A stretch of 45,700 nucleotides of DNA from Plakobranchus ocellatus. Lineage: Eukaryota; Mollusca; Gastropoda; Plakobranchidae. A program made the translations under genes and the position numbers. Below the pieces are notes generated by a model. That model saw nothing but the letters and a program-made list of their open reading frames with translations. It was not told the origin of the DNA and searched no databases. The stretch covers positions 631,600 through 677,299 of the forward strand of contig BLXT01000624.1 in the NCBI GenBank assembly GCA_019648995.1, written 5' to 3'. Positions 1 to 12,215 of the stretch are shown here, in pieces. The stretch's first letter is position 1. Each line of letters opens with the position of its first letter.

Positions 1-80
1 CTACTACTACTACTACTACTACTACTACTAATACTACTACTACTGCTGCTACTACTACTGCTACTGCTACTGCTACTGTT
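1..80. repeat. (CTA)n microsatellite
   Basis: Imperfect CTA/CTG triplet run at the very start of the window, so its true length is unknown. A much longer CTA array lies near the other end (44662-44892). Confidence 0.9.
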
Positions 81-734
81 ATTAAGCAAGAAAGTTGCTA
101 CTTATGGGCACTCATAATATTAATTCTTGATATAGATTTGTTTGGGAGAAATTGAGAAAAAAACCTTTTCTCAATAGTTTAATAGAGATCTTTTTTTTTT
201 TGTTTTAATAAAACCCAGTAAAAGGTTAATTTAGCAAAATCCCGTAGAATGTGGAATGCTGAAACCTGCAGTAATTAACAGCCAATGATCTGTTACTTCA
301 TGTATCAATTTATTCTGATAAACATAAAAGCACAATTGCATCTTACACCAAAATGGGGAGGATCATTGGAAAATATCCCTTTACTCTGTATCAGAAACAG
401 GCGAACAATTTAGTGTCCATGCAAAGTTCGATTGAAAGAACACTGCATCATGTCAATAACAATTCAATCGAGCATGACTTATTTCAGATGTCAAAATCAT
501 TTTAGCATGAATTGGTGTATTGCTCTGTTCCACACACAAAAATAATGATTTAGGAGACCTAAAAGATATAAGTATATAAAACTGGACGGACAGTTAATAT
601 GTGAACTAGTCGTTAAAATTGAATATAAACATAACACTAAAGGTACATATTGGATATTTGCAAATTGGCTAATCCGGCGACGGGTGCTTTTGTGACACTT
701 TTTTTTTTAATGCAATGTTATTGTTACGATCCAT
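81..734. other. non-coding, part of a dispersed repeat
   Basis: AT-rich sequence with no supportable gene. Positions about 330-450 resemble 16650-16745: both carry CTGTAYCAGAAACAGG followed by YGAACA, and both end near ACTGCA. The stretch therefore belongs partly to a dispersed repeat block. Confidence 0.5.
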
Positions 735-1830
735 GGAGTGACGTTTTTGTTGATCAACTGTGACAATACACTCTTCTTTTTTAGTTAGGCAATATTTTGG
801 GAGGCTTGGCCAAGCTTTACATTTTCCTTCATATCAGGCCCTTGAACAGACTGGCTGTTACTGACGGCTAGATTGAGTATTCTCTCGCCGACGCCTTACT
901 TACATCCTTTCTTTTACCAAAGAGTTACGGTAAAATTAATTTTTGCCCGATTCTAGTTAAAATTGAAGTAATCAGGGCCAGGTTGTGCCGAGTGAAGATC
1001 TATTACAGCAGCATTTCTTGCCAGAAGTAATCTACTTGGTAATTTGACTTTTCCAACCAATTTTTCCAATTTCTCTTATTATAATTTATAGGGAATCGGA
1101 GAGTCAATCTTTTAAGTATAAACAATATGTGCATCTATTGTCACTAAATTTAAAATCCGATGAAGTTTTTTTTTTCCTTGAGATTACCCATCTTCTTCCA
1201 TTTTTTAAAATGTGCGCTCTTGCATGCCTAGTAAAGTAATGAAACCAACTTTATGCAACGGTAGAGTAAGACAATGAAACTCTCTCCTTTCCAACGATGA
1301 TCTGAGATATATTCCTGCGACGCCTTAGTCCTGATTAAAACTGCCAGATAACGGCTTGATGAAATGTGTGTTTTTTCTTGTTTTACCTGCGTCGTGAGCT
1401 GAGAAATTTGATGATTGCGATTCACACATGGCATGTTACGTGGAGGGCTACTGCTTCTGCTAATTAAAATGTAATTCATTTACAACTGAACATTATACTG
1501 TATAGAAATACATCCATATTTATTATTGAAGTGTGATATCATAAATAGAGATATTGGACGCGGTTCTTCGATTTTTTTGGTCTGCAATAGATGATCAGCT
1601 CATCGACTTGCTTATTGGAATGTCCAAGATTATAAATGCGTATAGAGGACTCGCAAAACAAATTTAATGTCAATCTATGAAAGCCACTTTATGTATTTGA
1701 TTTTAATTTTAATTTTGTTTTCCGCTTGTTATCTATTATATTTTTAATCTACTGAGCACTATCTGTTGTTTACAGTTTCAATAAGAAATGTTCTTTCCAT
1801 AAACTCTCCGGTGTACTGACGGGTTTGCAT
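735..1830. repeat. old tandem duplication, copy 1
   Basis: This block matches 2285-3270 in the same order and orientation, offset by about 1.47-1.54 kb. Shared landmarks are a run containing TAGATTGAGTATTCTCTCGC (near 869 and 2405), CCTTAGTCCT (1323 and 2795), a TACCAAAGARTTAC segment, and GGYCTGYARTAGATRATCA (about 1579 and 3051). Many indels separate the copies, so the duplication is old. Small open frames on the minus strand in both copies look like chance. Confidence 0.7.
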
Positions 1831-2284
1831 ATTTTTATGTACCTAATGTCATCTTTTATTTAAAACTACGATTCTATATATTATTTTTTGTCTATTTATT
1901 TCTTCGTTTCTATTTCTGTGACCTCTTTTTTATGATAAATTTATTTCCTCTCGACCAATGCTATGGTTTTGAGCATGCAGTTGAATCATTTCTCCGATGC
2001 AAATCATGTCAAACTTTATTCGTTTAAGAATTGAATATATCAATATCAAATTGGACAAAACCAGAATATAACAGGTCAGAAAAGTTACCCAATCATCATG
2101 AATCGTCCATTTAAATATTATAAAGAGAACACCAGTACGTGCAATTTGTGGCATTTTAACAATTACAATTGTGTTAATGACAAAAGTGATTATGATAAAG
2201 ATAATGATGATGGGGATGACAATGATCGATGATGTCGATGCCTGATCATTATCAACATCACCGTTCGACCCATTATGTGAGCCT
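1831..2284. other. AT-rich spacer
   Basis: Separates the two duplicated blocks. It holds a GAT-rich patch at about 2195-2235. I see no gene or regulatory site. Confidence 0.5.
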
Positions 2285-3270
2285 TTTTGCGGACCAACTG
2301 TGACTTTTTTTTTTGTTTTTTGCTTTTGCCAGACATAACTTTATTAGATTAGGCCAGGCTTAGCCGTCAGGCTTTGACACGGACTGCATGTTGACGGACG
2401 GTTCTAGATTGAGTATTCTCTCGCCGAGGAAACACCTGCTAATAACTAGAAGGAGACCATTCCTTTTACCAAAGAATTACAACGAAAATAGTTTTGTTAC
2501 TTTCTCCCGAAAGTTGAAGTATCTAGGGCAAGGTTTTGCTGAATCATGATCTATAATCGTACTCCAGCAGCCCTTTTTCCCTGTCAGAGAGAATCTAAGA
2601 CACATTTTTGCGAGGCCTTAAGCTGACAATATACTGCCTTGCCCAATTAAAGTACTCCGTGTAAAAAGTCATGCTCTCCTCTTTAATTCCTCCTCACGTC
2701 TTGTCGTGTCATTGAAATCACCGATAGGAAAGAAGGAGAAGGGCACGACTTTTTTTCGCGGCGCACTTAAGTTGTGCGTGGCAGTATATTTTCAGCCTTA
2801 GTCCTCGCGAATACCACCGAGAGACGATTGGATGAAACACTGTTGTGTTTGCGTGTATAAACTTGCGACGTAAGCGTCGAAATTTGGAGATAGCTCTAAC
2901 ATATCCACACAATATGACATGATAGTCGCATGGACTGTTGCTGCCTCTGCACATTATAAGCGAATTCACATAGAACAAAAAAAAATATTATATATGCATT
3001 TCATTCTGTATCATAGTCTAAGTTATTGTATCAAGTTCTAACAGATTTTTGGCCTGTAGTAGATAATCATCTGATCTCTTTGACTGTCTAAAATAAGAAA
3101 AGGATTTGAAAAAACTCGTAAAATGAATGTCAAAATGGAAAAAAAACACTTTATGTTTTGGAATGCAATTATATTTGTAACTTTTAAAGGCAGTTTATCT
3201 TCTGAGCGTTATTAAATTTTTATCGTTAGCTTCTATAAGTACTACTATTTAAAAAATCCCCTGTGACCAC
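2285..3270. repeat. old tandem duplication, copy 2
   Basis: Second copy of the block at 735-1830. The aligned segments run in the same order, ending with homologous stretches around an ACTTTATGT motif and a CTGAGCRYTAT motif. The divergence and small indels suggest neutral decay. Confidence 0.7.
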
Positions 3271-6200
3271 ATTATTCATTTTATTTAATTGAAATCTGTA
3301 TTTTAAACTGTTTCACTATCTATGTAAAGTTATTATTGTTCACTGTTTGTCTTTGTGGTTGCTCGTTTTCATTTAAAAAATTATCCAACTCCATCCTTTC
3401 GATAGTGTTTTTATTATTATCATTATCTGTATTGTTATTATTGAGTGTTGCAATGGAATCGTCTCCTCTGTTCTGAGCTATATCCATAACAATTAAACAT
3501 GCTAGCTAGTGTCTGCTGTTCGTTCTTGTTTCTAAACAGTGTGTAATCTAGCACTGAACTGTTGATATGATCACAAGAATTCATGGTAGTCACGCAAAAC
3601 ACGTTGCCTTGCATGCAGCATTCTGCATGGTTGGTTATAAATAAGTCTATTAAATTTTAACGTGCCTTTTGTGGTTTGCTTCTTATGCATTAAAAAATGC
3701 ATCCTCTCTAGCTGGTGCTAATATTAGTTTTTCAATAATATTAATTTGATTGATGCATTCGTGCAGAACGCATGCAATGGAATTAATTTTTTTGTCGTAA
3801 AATTATTCGTTTTTATCTTTTGAAGCCTGATTTTATTTCAATTCAGGAAAACTTTTACTCAATAATTCAGTTGACAGACACATCAAAATTAATGTTGATC
3901 AATAAATTACATTGCATGACAAATTTCTGGGTAACATTTGCTGGATCAGAAGTCATAGGTCCGTGCCGAAAAAATAGACTCGTGAAAAAAAGATGATTCA
4001 TTTCTGACTGTCTGGGTAAATCCGTTTTTGACAACCCTGCAGATACTATCGATTTCACTCTAGATCTTATTTTTCTCATCCACTGTGTGTTTCAGCATAT
4101 TCTCTCAGTCTCTGTCAAAACGCACCACTTTTTTCCTTTAGAAAGTGACATGCTTTTGCATGCAAACGAAGTGAAAATCCCAGAGCAAAACTGAAGACCA
4201 TAAAAGAGGCTTATAAAAACGTAGCCTCAATGTACATTTTTTCTAGCACGATTTGTAACAACCAAATTATTGAGGCAAAGAGTATGAAATAATCTTAGAT
4301 ATAAAAGTTGTTCGTTTTTTTTTTTTAAGTTAAATGCTTTGGAGTTGCCCATTGATTAATTTAGAATATTCAATTCTGTAGCTGCATTGACTTTATGTCA
4401 TATATAAACCTGAAATTTTCTGAACTCCCAGAACAAAAGTAGCACAAATAATGTTACTTTTTTTCAACGCAGTTTTGAGCTTGCCCTGGCGCTGATACAC
4501 TGGTTTAAAACTTTGATACAGCTTAATAAATAATATGAACAGCATCATCGGTCTGAAATACTTGAAGGTAATCCGACAGCATCATCTTTTTAAAGACTTT
4601 AATGCAATCCAACATAATCATAAGTTTGGAAGACTTGAAGGTCAGCGCATAACAAGAGGGGAAAAAAACTATAATATAAAATAATATACCTTTAAGGTAA
4701 GAACTTTTTTTTTTCAATGTTTTGAAATTAATTAATGGAATGGTTGACGCACTCACAAAGCACATACATTTAACCAAAAGAACGAAAGTTAAACTGATAA
4801 AAATGGCTTACGAGAAATGAAATCTTTTTTTTTTTATTCACTTCAAGATTTGAAATAAAAAGATGCAGATTTATCGAATTCTAAATTTAGATCAAGTTTA
4901 TGGAATGGTTGTTGACTTGAAGTTTCCTATAAGAAGACACTTTTGTTGGATATTTGTGGGATTTCCTCTGGTATTGTTACTTTATTTGAAAGCAAAAAAA
5001 AATGCCAATGCAAAAAATCTAATCTGTTCGGTTTTTTTGTTTAACAAAGTTCCAAAAGTCTTAAGTCAAGTCTTAAATAACCATGCTAGATAGTAATTCT
5101 TATATCTAGGCTTAGATTATAAATGGCAACTCTAAATGCCAGTTTCAGGTTTAAAATTTTACCTATCTAGATGCTCGCTAACAAAACAGCTTGTTATGAG
5201 TTTTGTGTAGTTATGAATACACCTACCGTTGCATTATCTCCAAAGAACAGAGATTGAAAGTGTCATTATAGAGAAAGGACAGCATTGTTTTTCAGCCAAA
5301 GATGCCTAACCCCTTGTTTTATCTGTACTTTGTGCTAAATTTCTAGGCAAGCGTCGGATATTGATGCCCTTCACTTTTTGCCTTAATACCATTTTTCAAA
5401 ACTAGATATTACAACAAAATGGAATTTTAAAATAAGGTTTAATTATTTAAAAGGGAATTTTTTAAAACCAGATTTGAAACGAAGATAACTAGACACAGAT
5501 TTAATAAAAAATATTACTATTCGGAAAACTTGAAATTGAAAAAAGTAGCATAGAGCGGTCTTGAAGTAGTCTGTAATAGAATAAAATCGATGTAAATGGC
5601 TTGATTGTTTTGTATGGTGTTCTCTGATAGCTCCCTTGGCTTTAAAAGCTTGTGGGAAAGTCAAAATTCGGGAGATTTTGGTGAGCGCTCTGCCTTTCTT
5701 TTGTGAGAAATTCATGACATCGTTGTGGCTTTATAATGATTGCCAAAGTCTATCGCTCTCTCTAAAGAGTCGACCGAATGCCTCCGCTTTCGTTTCATGT
5801 TCTTCGCATTTAAACTAACGCGCGCAAAGTAAAAACGTTTCATTCCTGTCTGGTATCGTCCGTCACTCCTAGCTAAACAGATCTGAGGAGAAATCAAAGT
5901 GCTCTCATGAACACCTGCAGGATGGGAGCTCGACACAGGCGGGAGGATTTTAAATACAATCATGATTTTTTTTTCTATTAAATCTCATAGATGGCTTCAT
6001 ATTTGGAATCTGCGGCGAAAAACACAGAAATAATAATAAATATTCATTGTGGCTGAGGTTTTTTAAAATTCCATTTGTGAGTTGAGTATGTGCCAGCAAT
6101 AAGCCGATACAAGTATAACAACATTAGAGAACTGCACAATGTTCTGTTTCTACCGCCAGATGTGCAAGGCGTCAGGGAAGAGAATTTCTAAACATCTCTT

Positions 6201-6307
6201 TTTTAATCAATCAAATTTTCTGATTACGTGTTTCGATTACAAACTATTCTTTTTTGCTACAAAATACGGCATTACAACATCTGAGCTTTTTTTTTTATTT
6301 TTATTAA
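3271..6307. other. non-coding, includes a dispersed repeat segment
   Basis: About 3 kb with no supportable gene; the open frames here are short and of random composition. Positions 3546-3615 resemble 18854-18920: both carry ATCTAGCAYTGARCTGTTRA followed by TATSATCACAAG. This ties the region to the block near 16.6-19 kb. Confidence 0.5.
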
Positions 6308-6324
6308 CCCGTTCATGCATGACC
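6308..6324 (+). repeat. piggyBac left terminal inverted repeat
   Basis: CCCGTTCATGCATGACC next to TTAA at 6304-6307. It pairs with the right end at 8191-8210. Confidence 0.75.
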
Positions 6325-6442
6325 TCTTAGATTTTTTTCATTTTCACATATAATTAAGTTTATAGAGCACAATGAAAGATACTGTGTTGCATTTTATGAA
6401 ACAAAAAAGGATTTTGGGTGAATTTTCCATGTTTAACAAATT

Positions 6443-6470
6443 GCCCAACAAGTTGGGTGCCATGCACGGG
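6443..6470 (-). repeat. piggyBac subterminal motif, copy A
   Basis: On the minus strand it reads CCCGTGCATGGCACCCAAC and then a TTGTTGGGC palindrome half. It is the same 28-bp motif as 7806-7833 and the right end of the element. Confidence 0.7.
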
Positions 6471-6774
6471 ATGCCCCGTCAACATATACATATAGAGTAT
6501 GAGCTGTAATCACATTGTAACCTCACTGACATGCACTTTGAACAGAATGACATGCTTAAAGAAATATCCGACACATTGGAAGTATAATTCTGCCTAAAAC
6601 TGTATTGGGTCATGGGATCACAATATTAGGCTTACAGATATAGATGTACAAGCTTCATAGGTTTAAGGCAGAATAATAGAAACAAACAGTAAATGAATGA
6701 AAAGAATGATTTAAAAGCATGTGCGAGCAGTTGTAAAGCTGCACAAAAAAAAAAAACATTAGTTTTGATGAGTG

Positions 6775-7542
6775 TCATGGTAGAGGACGAAGCATTTTCA
6801 TGCAGAGATGTTGAGGACACTTGGAGCATGCTTTCTTGGTGTTGCCTTTGCATTACCTGCATCTCCTCTGTGTGGGTAGGCTGACCAAGTAGTGTCCACC
6901 CTCGTCTCTTGCAACTTCACTAGAGACTGACATCGGTTGGTGACCACTCGCCCTCTGTACTTGTGTACATATAAGAGAACAATGTGTCTCAGGAAACCAA
7001 GGTAGTTGAAGCTTCCCTGCTTGGCTGCAGCTGACTTTCTGTAGAGATACCAAGCGTTATGTGTGGATGTGTTTAGACAGAACATAAACAATGGCCACCA
7101 CCATTACTTTATGCGGATGTTGACGGTAGTTGGCGATGTTTTGGTCCGTCCGATCTGTTCCACCCATATGCTTGTTGTATTGAATAACAGCAACCGGGCA
7201 AGGGACTTGGATGTGCCTCCTCTCTGACTGAGAAAATCTCTGCACATTTTTCAGGGGAGTGATGCCATGTTTTGTGGAACCAAGCGTCACAACACTGTTG
7301 TCATTCCAACTCAATAAAATCATGTTTTCGTGGGGGTTTAGAATGTGGTCCATCGAACCTCTCTTTATCTTTTTCTTGTTATCCACTCTTTCCAATGGAC
7401 ACTGGTTCAAACGGTTTGCGCGCAAGGTTCCTGTTGCATCGTAGCCTTTGTTCTTTATATCATTTAAAAGCTTGAACCCGTAACGGATGGGCTTGCCACA
7501 AATAAATTGCTTTGCCCCATGACGTCCATAGTTGGGTGCCAT
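6775..7542 (-). pseudogene. piggyBac transposase remnant (C-terminal half)
   Basis: Matches the piggyBac transposase family (DDE/D recombinase). Recognisable blocks in order are YGRHGAKQFI..GKPIRYGFK, then GTLRANRL, then W.DN..V..GSTKHG, then R..IQVPCPVAVIQYNKHMGG with the TDRTDQ motif that holds the third catalytic Asp, then WWWPLFMFCLNTSTHNAWYLYR. Last comes the C-terminal cysteine-rich domain, RRCRxCKGNTKKACSKCPQHLC. The first ~250 residues, with the first catalytic Asp, are absent. A deletion joins GFK to LLNDIKNKG, removing the segment with the second Asp. At least two frameshifts (near 7080 and 6900) and an in-frame stop within the first CxxC pair break the rest. It is not functional. 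The family identity is a recognition from memory of conserved motifs. Confidence 0.85.
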
Positions 7543-7805
7543 TGTTTAATCTATCTGTTTCAGAAGAATGTAAAGAACAGGTGGGTGAGAAAGCGTACTA
7601 AGTTAGAGACGTAAACCTGGACATAGTTTCATATAGATCTATAACAAAAATAGAGATGAACATGTATTTTAACCCTAGTGCCTACCAAATCAGCACAGGT
7701 AACATACACAGTATCTAAAATAAACAAGAGCAGCTACAAGCCCGACGCTCCCATGACAGCCAGTGTCAGGAAGTGATAAAACCCCTCTCTGAAAACACGG
7801 GCCCT

Positions 7806-7833
7806 CCCGTGCATGGTGCCCAACTATTTGGGC
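7806..7833 (+). repeat. piggyBac subterminal motif, copy B
   Basis: CCCGTGCATGGTGCCCAAC followed by TATTTGGGC. It is in inverted orientation to copy A and lies just upstream of the transposase remnant. Confidence 0.7.
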
Positions 7834-8178
7834 ACTACAATGTGGTAGCTACCTTCTGTTTTTTAGTAGGAAAATACAAAGTCAGACAAAATATAATGGT
7901 TTCCCTTTAAAAAGCAAAAGTTTGAGAATAATAATCTACCACATTTTGGTGAAAATAAAATTCAGTCAATAATGGACCTACCTTTGATTTTTGTTGTGTC
8001 CCAAAAGACCGCATGAAGTTGATCGCACCCACCATCTTGGTTTGCTGAAAAACGGGAAAATAACTCTGAGTCACTGTAATTAGTTTTATCTCTTGGTCCT
8101 GAGATTACCCTAGCATAGTAGTACAAAATACATTTGTTTAACATGGTTGCTGTGCTTTGGGGGGCACTTTCAGAGTAT

Positions 8179-8210
8179 GCCCAACTTGTTGGGTGCTATG
8201 CATGAATGGG
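8179..8210 (-). repeat. piggyBac right end with subterminal motif, copy C
   Basis: Read inward on the minus strand: CCCATTCATGCATAGCACCC, then AACAAGTTGGGC. The terminal repeat and the palindrome CCCAACAAGTTGGG are fused here. The left end has the same palindrome 135 bp further in. Confidence 0.75.
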
Positions 8211-8394
8211 TATAACTTTGCTGATTTGGGACAATGCTCTTTATAGACTGAGACTAATTTAGCTGCAGAGAGTACGGCGCTGACAGCTCACATACACAAA
8301 AACCGTTTAAGTTCCTTACATAAAAATTCTGAAACAATGAAAGTATTGTCGGTGTTAGATCTAACCGCCTAAAAAAAGGTAGAAACATTAATGA

Positions 8395-8525
8395 ATCAGG
8401 GCGATCAAAAAGCTGTCCCATACGATCAAAGGATGTCGATAGTCTAGCCCCATACGAACGACTAAAACTGGGCCATCAATTTTTATGCATTAAAAAGGTC
8501 ACTCAAGCACTCCGCCACGCCGGTA
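8395..8525 (-). repeat. possible tRNA-derived SINE fragment
   Basis: On the minus strand, GGCGTGGCGGAGTGCTTGAG resembles the 5' half of a tRNA-Ser or tRNA-Leu (pol III A-box region, about 8495-8515). A weak B-box-like GTTCGTATGG follows about 45 bases later. No complete cloverleaf can be folded by eye and no second copy was found in this window, so this is tentative. Confidence 0.25.
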
Positions 8526-9993
8526 CCGCTAGGAACAAAACCGCCTCTACTGTGATTGTGAACATTATGTATTTACTGTATTCGCTCTCTTCGTCTCATT
8601 TCTTTTTCATGTCTCTAATGGAATAAATAGTTGATGATTAGACCTGCGCATTAAGTGGGAATCAGAGACTGACTTACGCTACAGCTGCAGTCTCTTCAAA
8701 GAGACTATATTTGTGCTGACAAAAATCAAAATCCACCCCCTAAGCTTAATGTTGAAAAGCCCTGAAGAGGTTTCTTACTTTTCTGTTTCTCCACTCGATA
8801 TGTATTAGTTTAAACAGAGAGAAGATAAGGAACGGACTTAAACAAATAACCAACAAAGAATCAATATTTTAGATTTGGGAGATCACCAAGGCCTACAAAT
8901 TTATCAATATAGATCATTTGTCTCATCGATATTGAGAAAAGTGAAGAATTTCTAACAAAAAGCACAAGACTGGTCTAGGAATATTTTAATTCTATAACAT
9001 CCAATCAGGCAGTCCTCCTTGCTCGGTATATCTTAGAGCACAAAAACCCTTGATTAAGATGTTTTCTTCTTTTGCAAAGAAGTCTCTCCTCAGAGATCAT
9101 ACACCATAAGCATTAAGTCCAACAAATTACTTATACAATAAAAGTTTCAGTAACTTCTTCTAGTTACACAGGCAGAGCAGTTCTTTCTAAAGAGACACAT
9201 GATATGTCTGTATTAAATTTGGCCAAGAGCTCAATGACGGGAAGCTATGTGGACAAGAATAAAACCCTCTCTCAGAGCTTTTTATTATTTTAAGAGCATA
9301 TTCTTTATGTATAGTTTTTCGAAGAGGTTTGGAGCTTACTATTGAGTAAATTCGGGGGGAACTCTGTGCATTTTTAGCCAAAAGTTTCTGATTAATGTAA
9401 AAACTAACTCGGAGCCTTAAGCTGTGCACTTTTTTTTAATAACCTATTTCTTTGATGAATCACAGAAGAAAGGGCAAAAACACCACGCTCGAGAACAGCT
9501 AATGGAATACGAGGATCCAAGGAAATAAGGGTATAATTGTAGAGAATCGATATAACTTAAATATTAAAAATTTCAGTCACAACTTACATTTCTTTTGAAC
9601 AGAGAAAAAAAAACCTGCTATTAACATGAAAAAATGTTTGGCTGCGATCGCCAATATGTTTCAAAATGTAAATGTAAGTCTTTACAAGACCTGGATTTTT
9701 TTTTTTTCTTCACAGGACCGAGTAAGGACTCTAATTAACATCTCAATAGATATTAACATTTTGGAGAGCTGTCCTATGCAAGTGGAGAGAAGCCTCAATT
9801 TTCCACTCTTTTTTCTTTAGAGAATAACACCTTGAGTGTGCTGTTCCTAGATCTGGACAAGATGATGCAGACACAAGCACAAGGCAGCACTATGTCAGTT
9901 ATGTGCTGTTAAGACGGATAATTATATGTGCCCAAGCATTTGAATAGTAATATTACAGTTGGAAGAGAGTTGCTGTGTATTATTGTTAGTATC

Positions 9994-9996
<3 letters not shown>
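8526..9996. other. non-coding
   Basis: No supportable gene. An 8-bp perfect inverted repeat with a 2-base loop (AGTCTCTT CA AAGAGACT) lies at about 8689-8706. The rest is AT-rich sequence with homopolymer runs. Confidence 0.5.
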
Positions 9997-10059
<63 letters not shown>

Positions 10060-10089
10060 NNNNNNNNATTATTATTATTATCATCATCA

Positions 10090-10144
<55 letters not shown>

Positions 10145-10145
10145 C
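9997..10145. repeat. (TTA)n microsatellite with assembly gap
   Basis: TTA/ATT triplets interrupted by TCATCATCA, with 8 N at 10060-10067. The gap is probably an unresolved repeat length. Confidence 0.95.
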
Positions 10146-10368
10146 ATAAGTAGAAATAGTACTAGTAGTATTGGTCTTGTTGTTGTTGAAGTTGTTACTG
10201 TATTAACCTCTCTTTGAAACCATAGATTTTTTTAAACGCTTTTAGCAAGATTGTAAAAAAAAAAAAATAAAAGATTTCACAAACTAAAAAATCTTCACAG
10301 ATACTTTTTTTCCTTGGGTTGGGTTATGCACATTTTCTGGATTATTGGAAACGTAACGTATATCTATA

Positions 10369-10370
<2 letters not shown>

Positions 10371-10421
<51 letters not shown>

Positions 10422-10427
10422 NNNTAT
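10371..10427. repeat. (TA)n microsatellite with assembly gap
   Basis: Perfect TA dinucleotide run ending in 3 N at 10422-10424. Confidence 0.95.
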
Positions 10428-11357
10428 CAGCTTGGCGCTATAGGCCTCTCAAATTTTGTTGATAATTCTTTATATGTATTTCACTCTGGTCCTGTATAAA
10501 ATCCAGGCTTGTAATTCTATTTTACTTTCAATTTAATGGGGAGAAACAATCTTGATTTATTTCAAACATTTTTAGCACAACTCACTTGTTGTAGTCTGTT
10601 AAAATCAATTTTCCTAGGTCAAACACTTTGATAATGTGACCGAATTTTCTCTTAATACCTACATTTGAAAACTCCAACCAAAACTTAACCATCCTTATTG
10701 TTATATGCAACAGTTTCTGCATTTACTTTTATATTTAAAAATTGTATAAATTTTACCAATAAATTTCGATTAATCTAAGCGATCCGATGTTGTCATTATC
10801 AATAGGCCTATATATTTCTGCCATCACAAAATTCAGATTAAGCATTTTCGAGTAAGATAAATGGAGAAGTGGTGCTGGTACATATCGATAAGTTTAACTG
10901 GTATCGATACACAACGAGTTTTAGCAGATTATTTTTTTATACTTGGCAATGATGAATGGCCCTTGTTTATGAAATATCTTCTAAATATGAGATCAGTTTG
11001 AGTTTTGTTCCTCTTTTTCTTTTTTGGTCTTTACCAAAAATATTGAATGTATAATAGATAATGCTGATGTCATATTCCTTCAAAATTGACAGGCAATTTT
11101 TTGGGATCAATTCATTATCCAAAAAAAGACGAAATAGAGAAACTGCCTCTAATACGTTTGGCTATCGATGAAAGATATTTCCATACTTTAAAATAATAAA
11201 TAATTGTTGTGAAATGAGACACCAAACACGTTTGTTGAAATTGCGTTTTTAATAGACATTAAGGAAAACCATAACATATTTTGAAATAGTTTTCAGAGTG
11301 CCATGCATTACAATTTATTGATTTTTTTACCTTAATACGACAAAACTTCAAAGATTT
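10428..11357. other. non-coding, downstream of the lectin gene
   Basis: AT-rich sequence with no open frame of note. It lies 3' of the minus-strand lectin gene. Confidence 0.5.
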
Positions 11358-11363
11358 TTTATT
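11358..11363 (-). terminator. poly(A) signal of the lectin gene
   Basis: AATAAA on the minus strand, about 45 bases after the lectin stop codon at 11405-11407. This is a natural position for the 3' end of that transcript. Confidence 0.7.
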
Positions 11364-11404
11364 CAACACATCAGGCATATTATCGTATGCATGTATGGCA
11401 TGTC

Positions 11405-12128
11405 TTAAACGGGCACCTCACAGATGTATCTTCCTTTCTTTTCACACCCCAAGTCGTTGAGGCCACGGTATTGGATCTCCACACAGTCCTCTCCCCAATA
11501 GTTGTCTGGCTGGAACCATCTCCACTTGAGGTACTTTGCAGGCGACTTGTCGTTATAATTCTCGAAACGGCCTTCACTCGTTACATCATTTATTCCGGTG
11601 AAAAAAGGTCCTCTGCCACTGACCTTCCTCACGGTGAAGGTTAAATTTTCTAGTTCTTGTTCATTGTCAATTATCACAAGGTATCCTCCACTCTCCTTAC
11701 AACGATCATTCATTTTGGCTAGGTTGAAAGGTTCATGATCCCTGCTCACGTAATACCGCCTGTTACCGTATTTTCTAAAGTCGTAGTTGACATAGCCTGG
11801 GAGGATCAAAATTGTAGCAAGTATGCTTGTAGAGCGCAATTGGTTAGAGCCTTAATTGGGGTTCATCGAAAAAAATTAATGGAGTTAAAATTTTATGAAA
11901 ACCCACTGCAATTTTTTAATGAACCTGCATAATTATATCAATTCAAAGACAAAAAAAAAGTTAAAAATTATTTTGAATATTTCATTACGATTATGACAGC
12001 TGCTAGCATAATTCGCGTCATGCTATGGCAACGGAACGTAAAATAAGGCACCAAAAGTATCTGATGCTAAGCTAGTGGTAACATGAAACAAGACCGGATC
12101 GTATTATTTTTATTATGATTATAATTAA

Positions 12129-12215
<87 letters not shown>

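Larger units (their letters stand above)
6308..8210 (-). mobile_element. piggyBac-type DNA transposon, decayed
   Basis: A 1.9-kb element bounded by matching inverted ends. The left end begins CCCGTTCATGCATGACC directly after a TTAA at 6304-6307. The right end, read inward on the minus strand, begins CCCATTCATGCATAGCACCC and is flanked by TATA at 8211-8214, probably a mutated TTAA target. TTAA targets and CCC starts are family hallmarks. The inside carries a broken piggyBac transposase (6775-7542, minus strand) and three copies of a palindrome-bearing subterminal motif. At 1.9 kb it is shorter than typical full piggyBac elements, and the transposase lacks its N-terminal half. It is therefore a deleted, inactive or formerly non-autonomous copy. 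Confidence 0.82.

Noticed and set aside
9928-10153. Poly-Ile, poly-Leu and poly-Tyr open frames
   Set aside because: They are pure translations of the (TTA)n microsatellite and its gap.
11820-11875. tRNA-like string TAGAGCGCAATTGGTTAGAG followed by GGTTCATCGA
   Set aside because: The anticodon arm is missing and the A-to-B box spacing is too short for a tRNA gene. At most it is a SINE scrap next to the lectin splice site.
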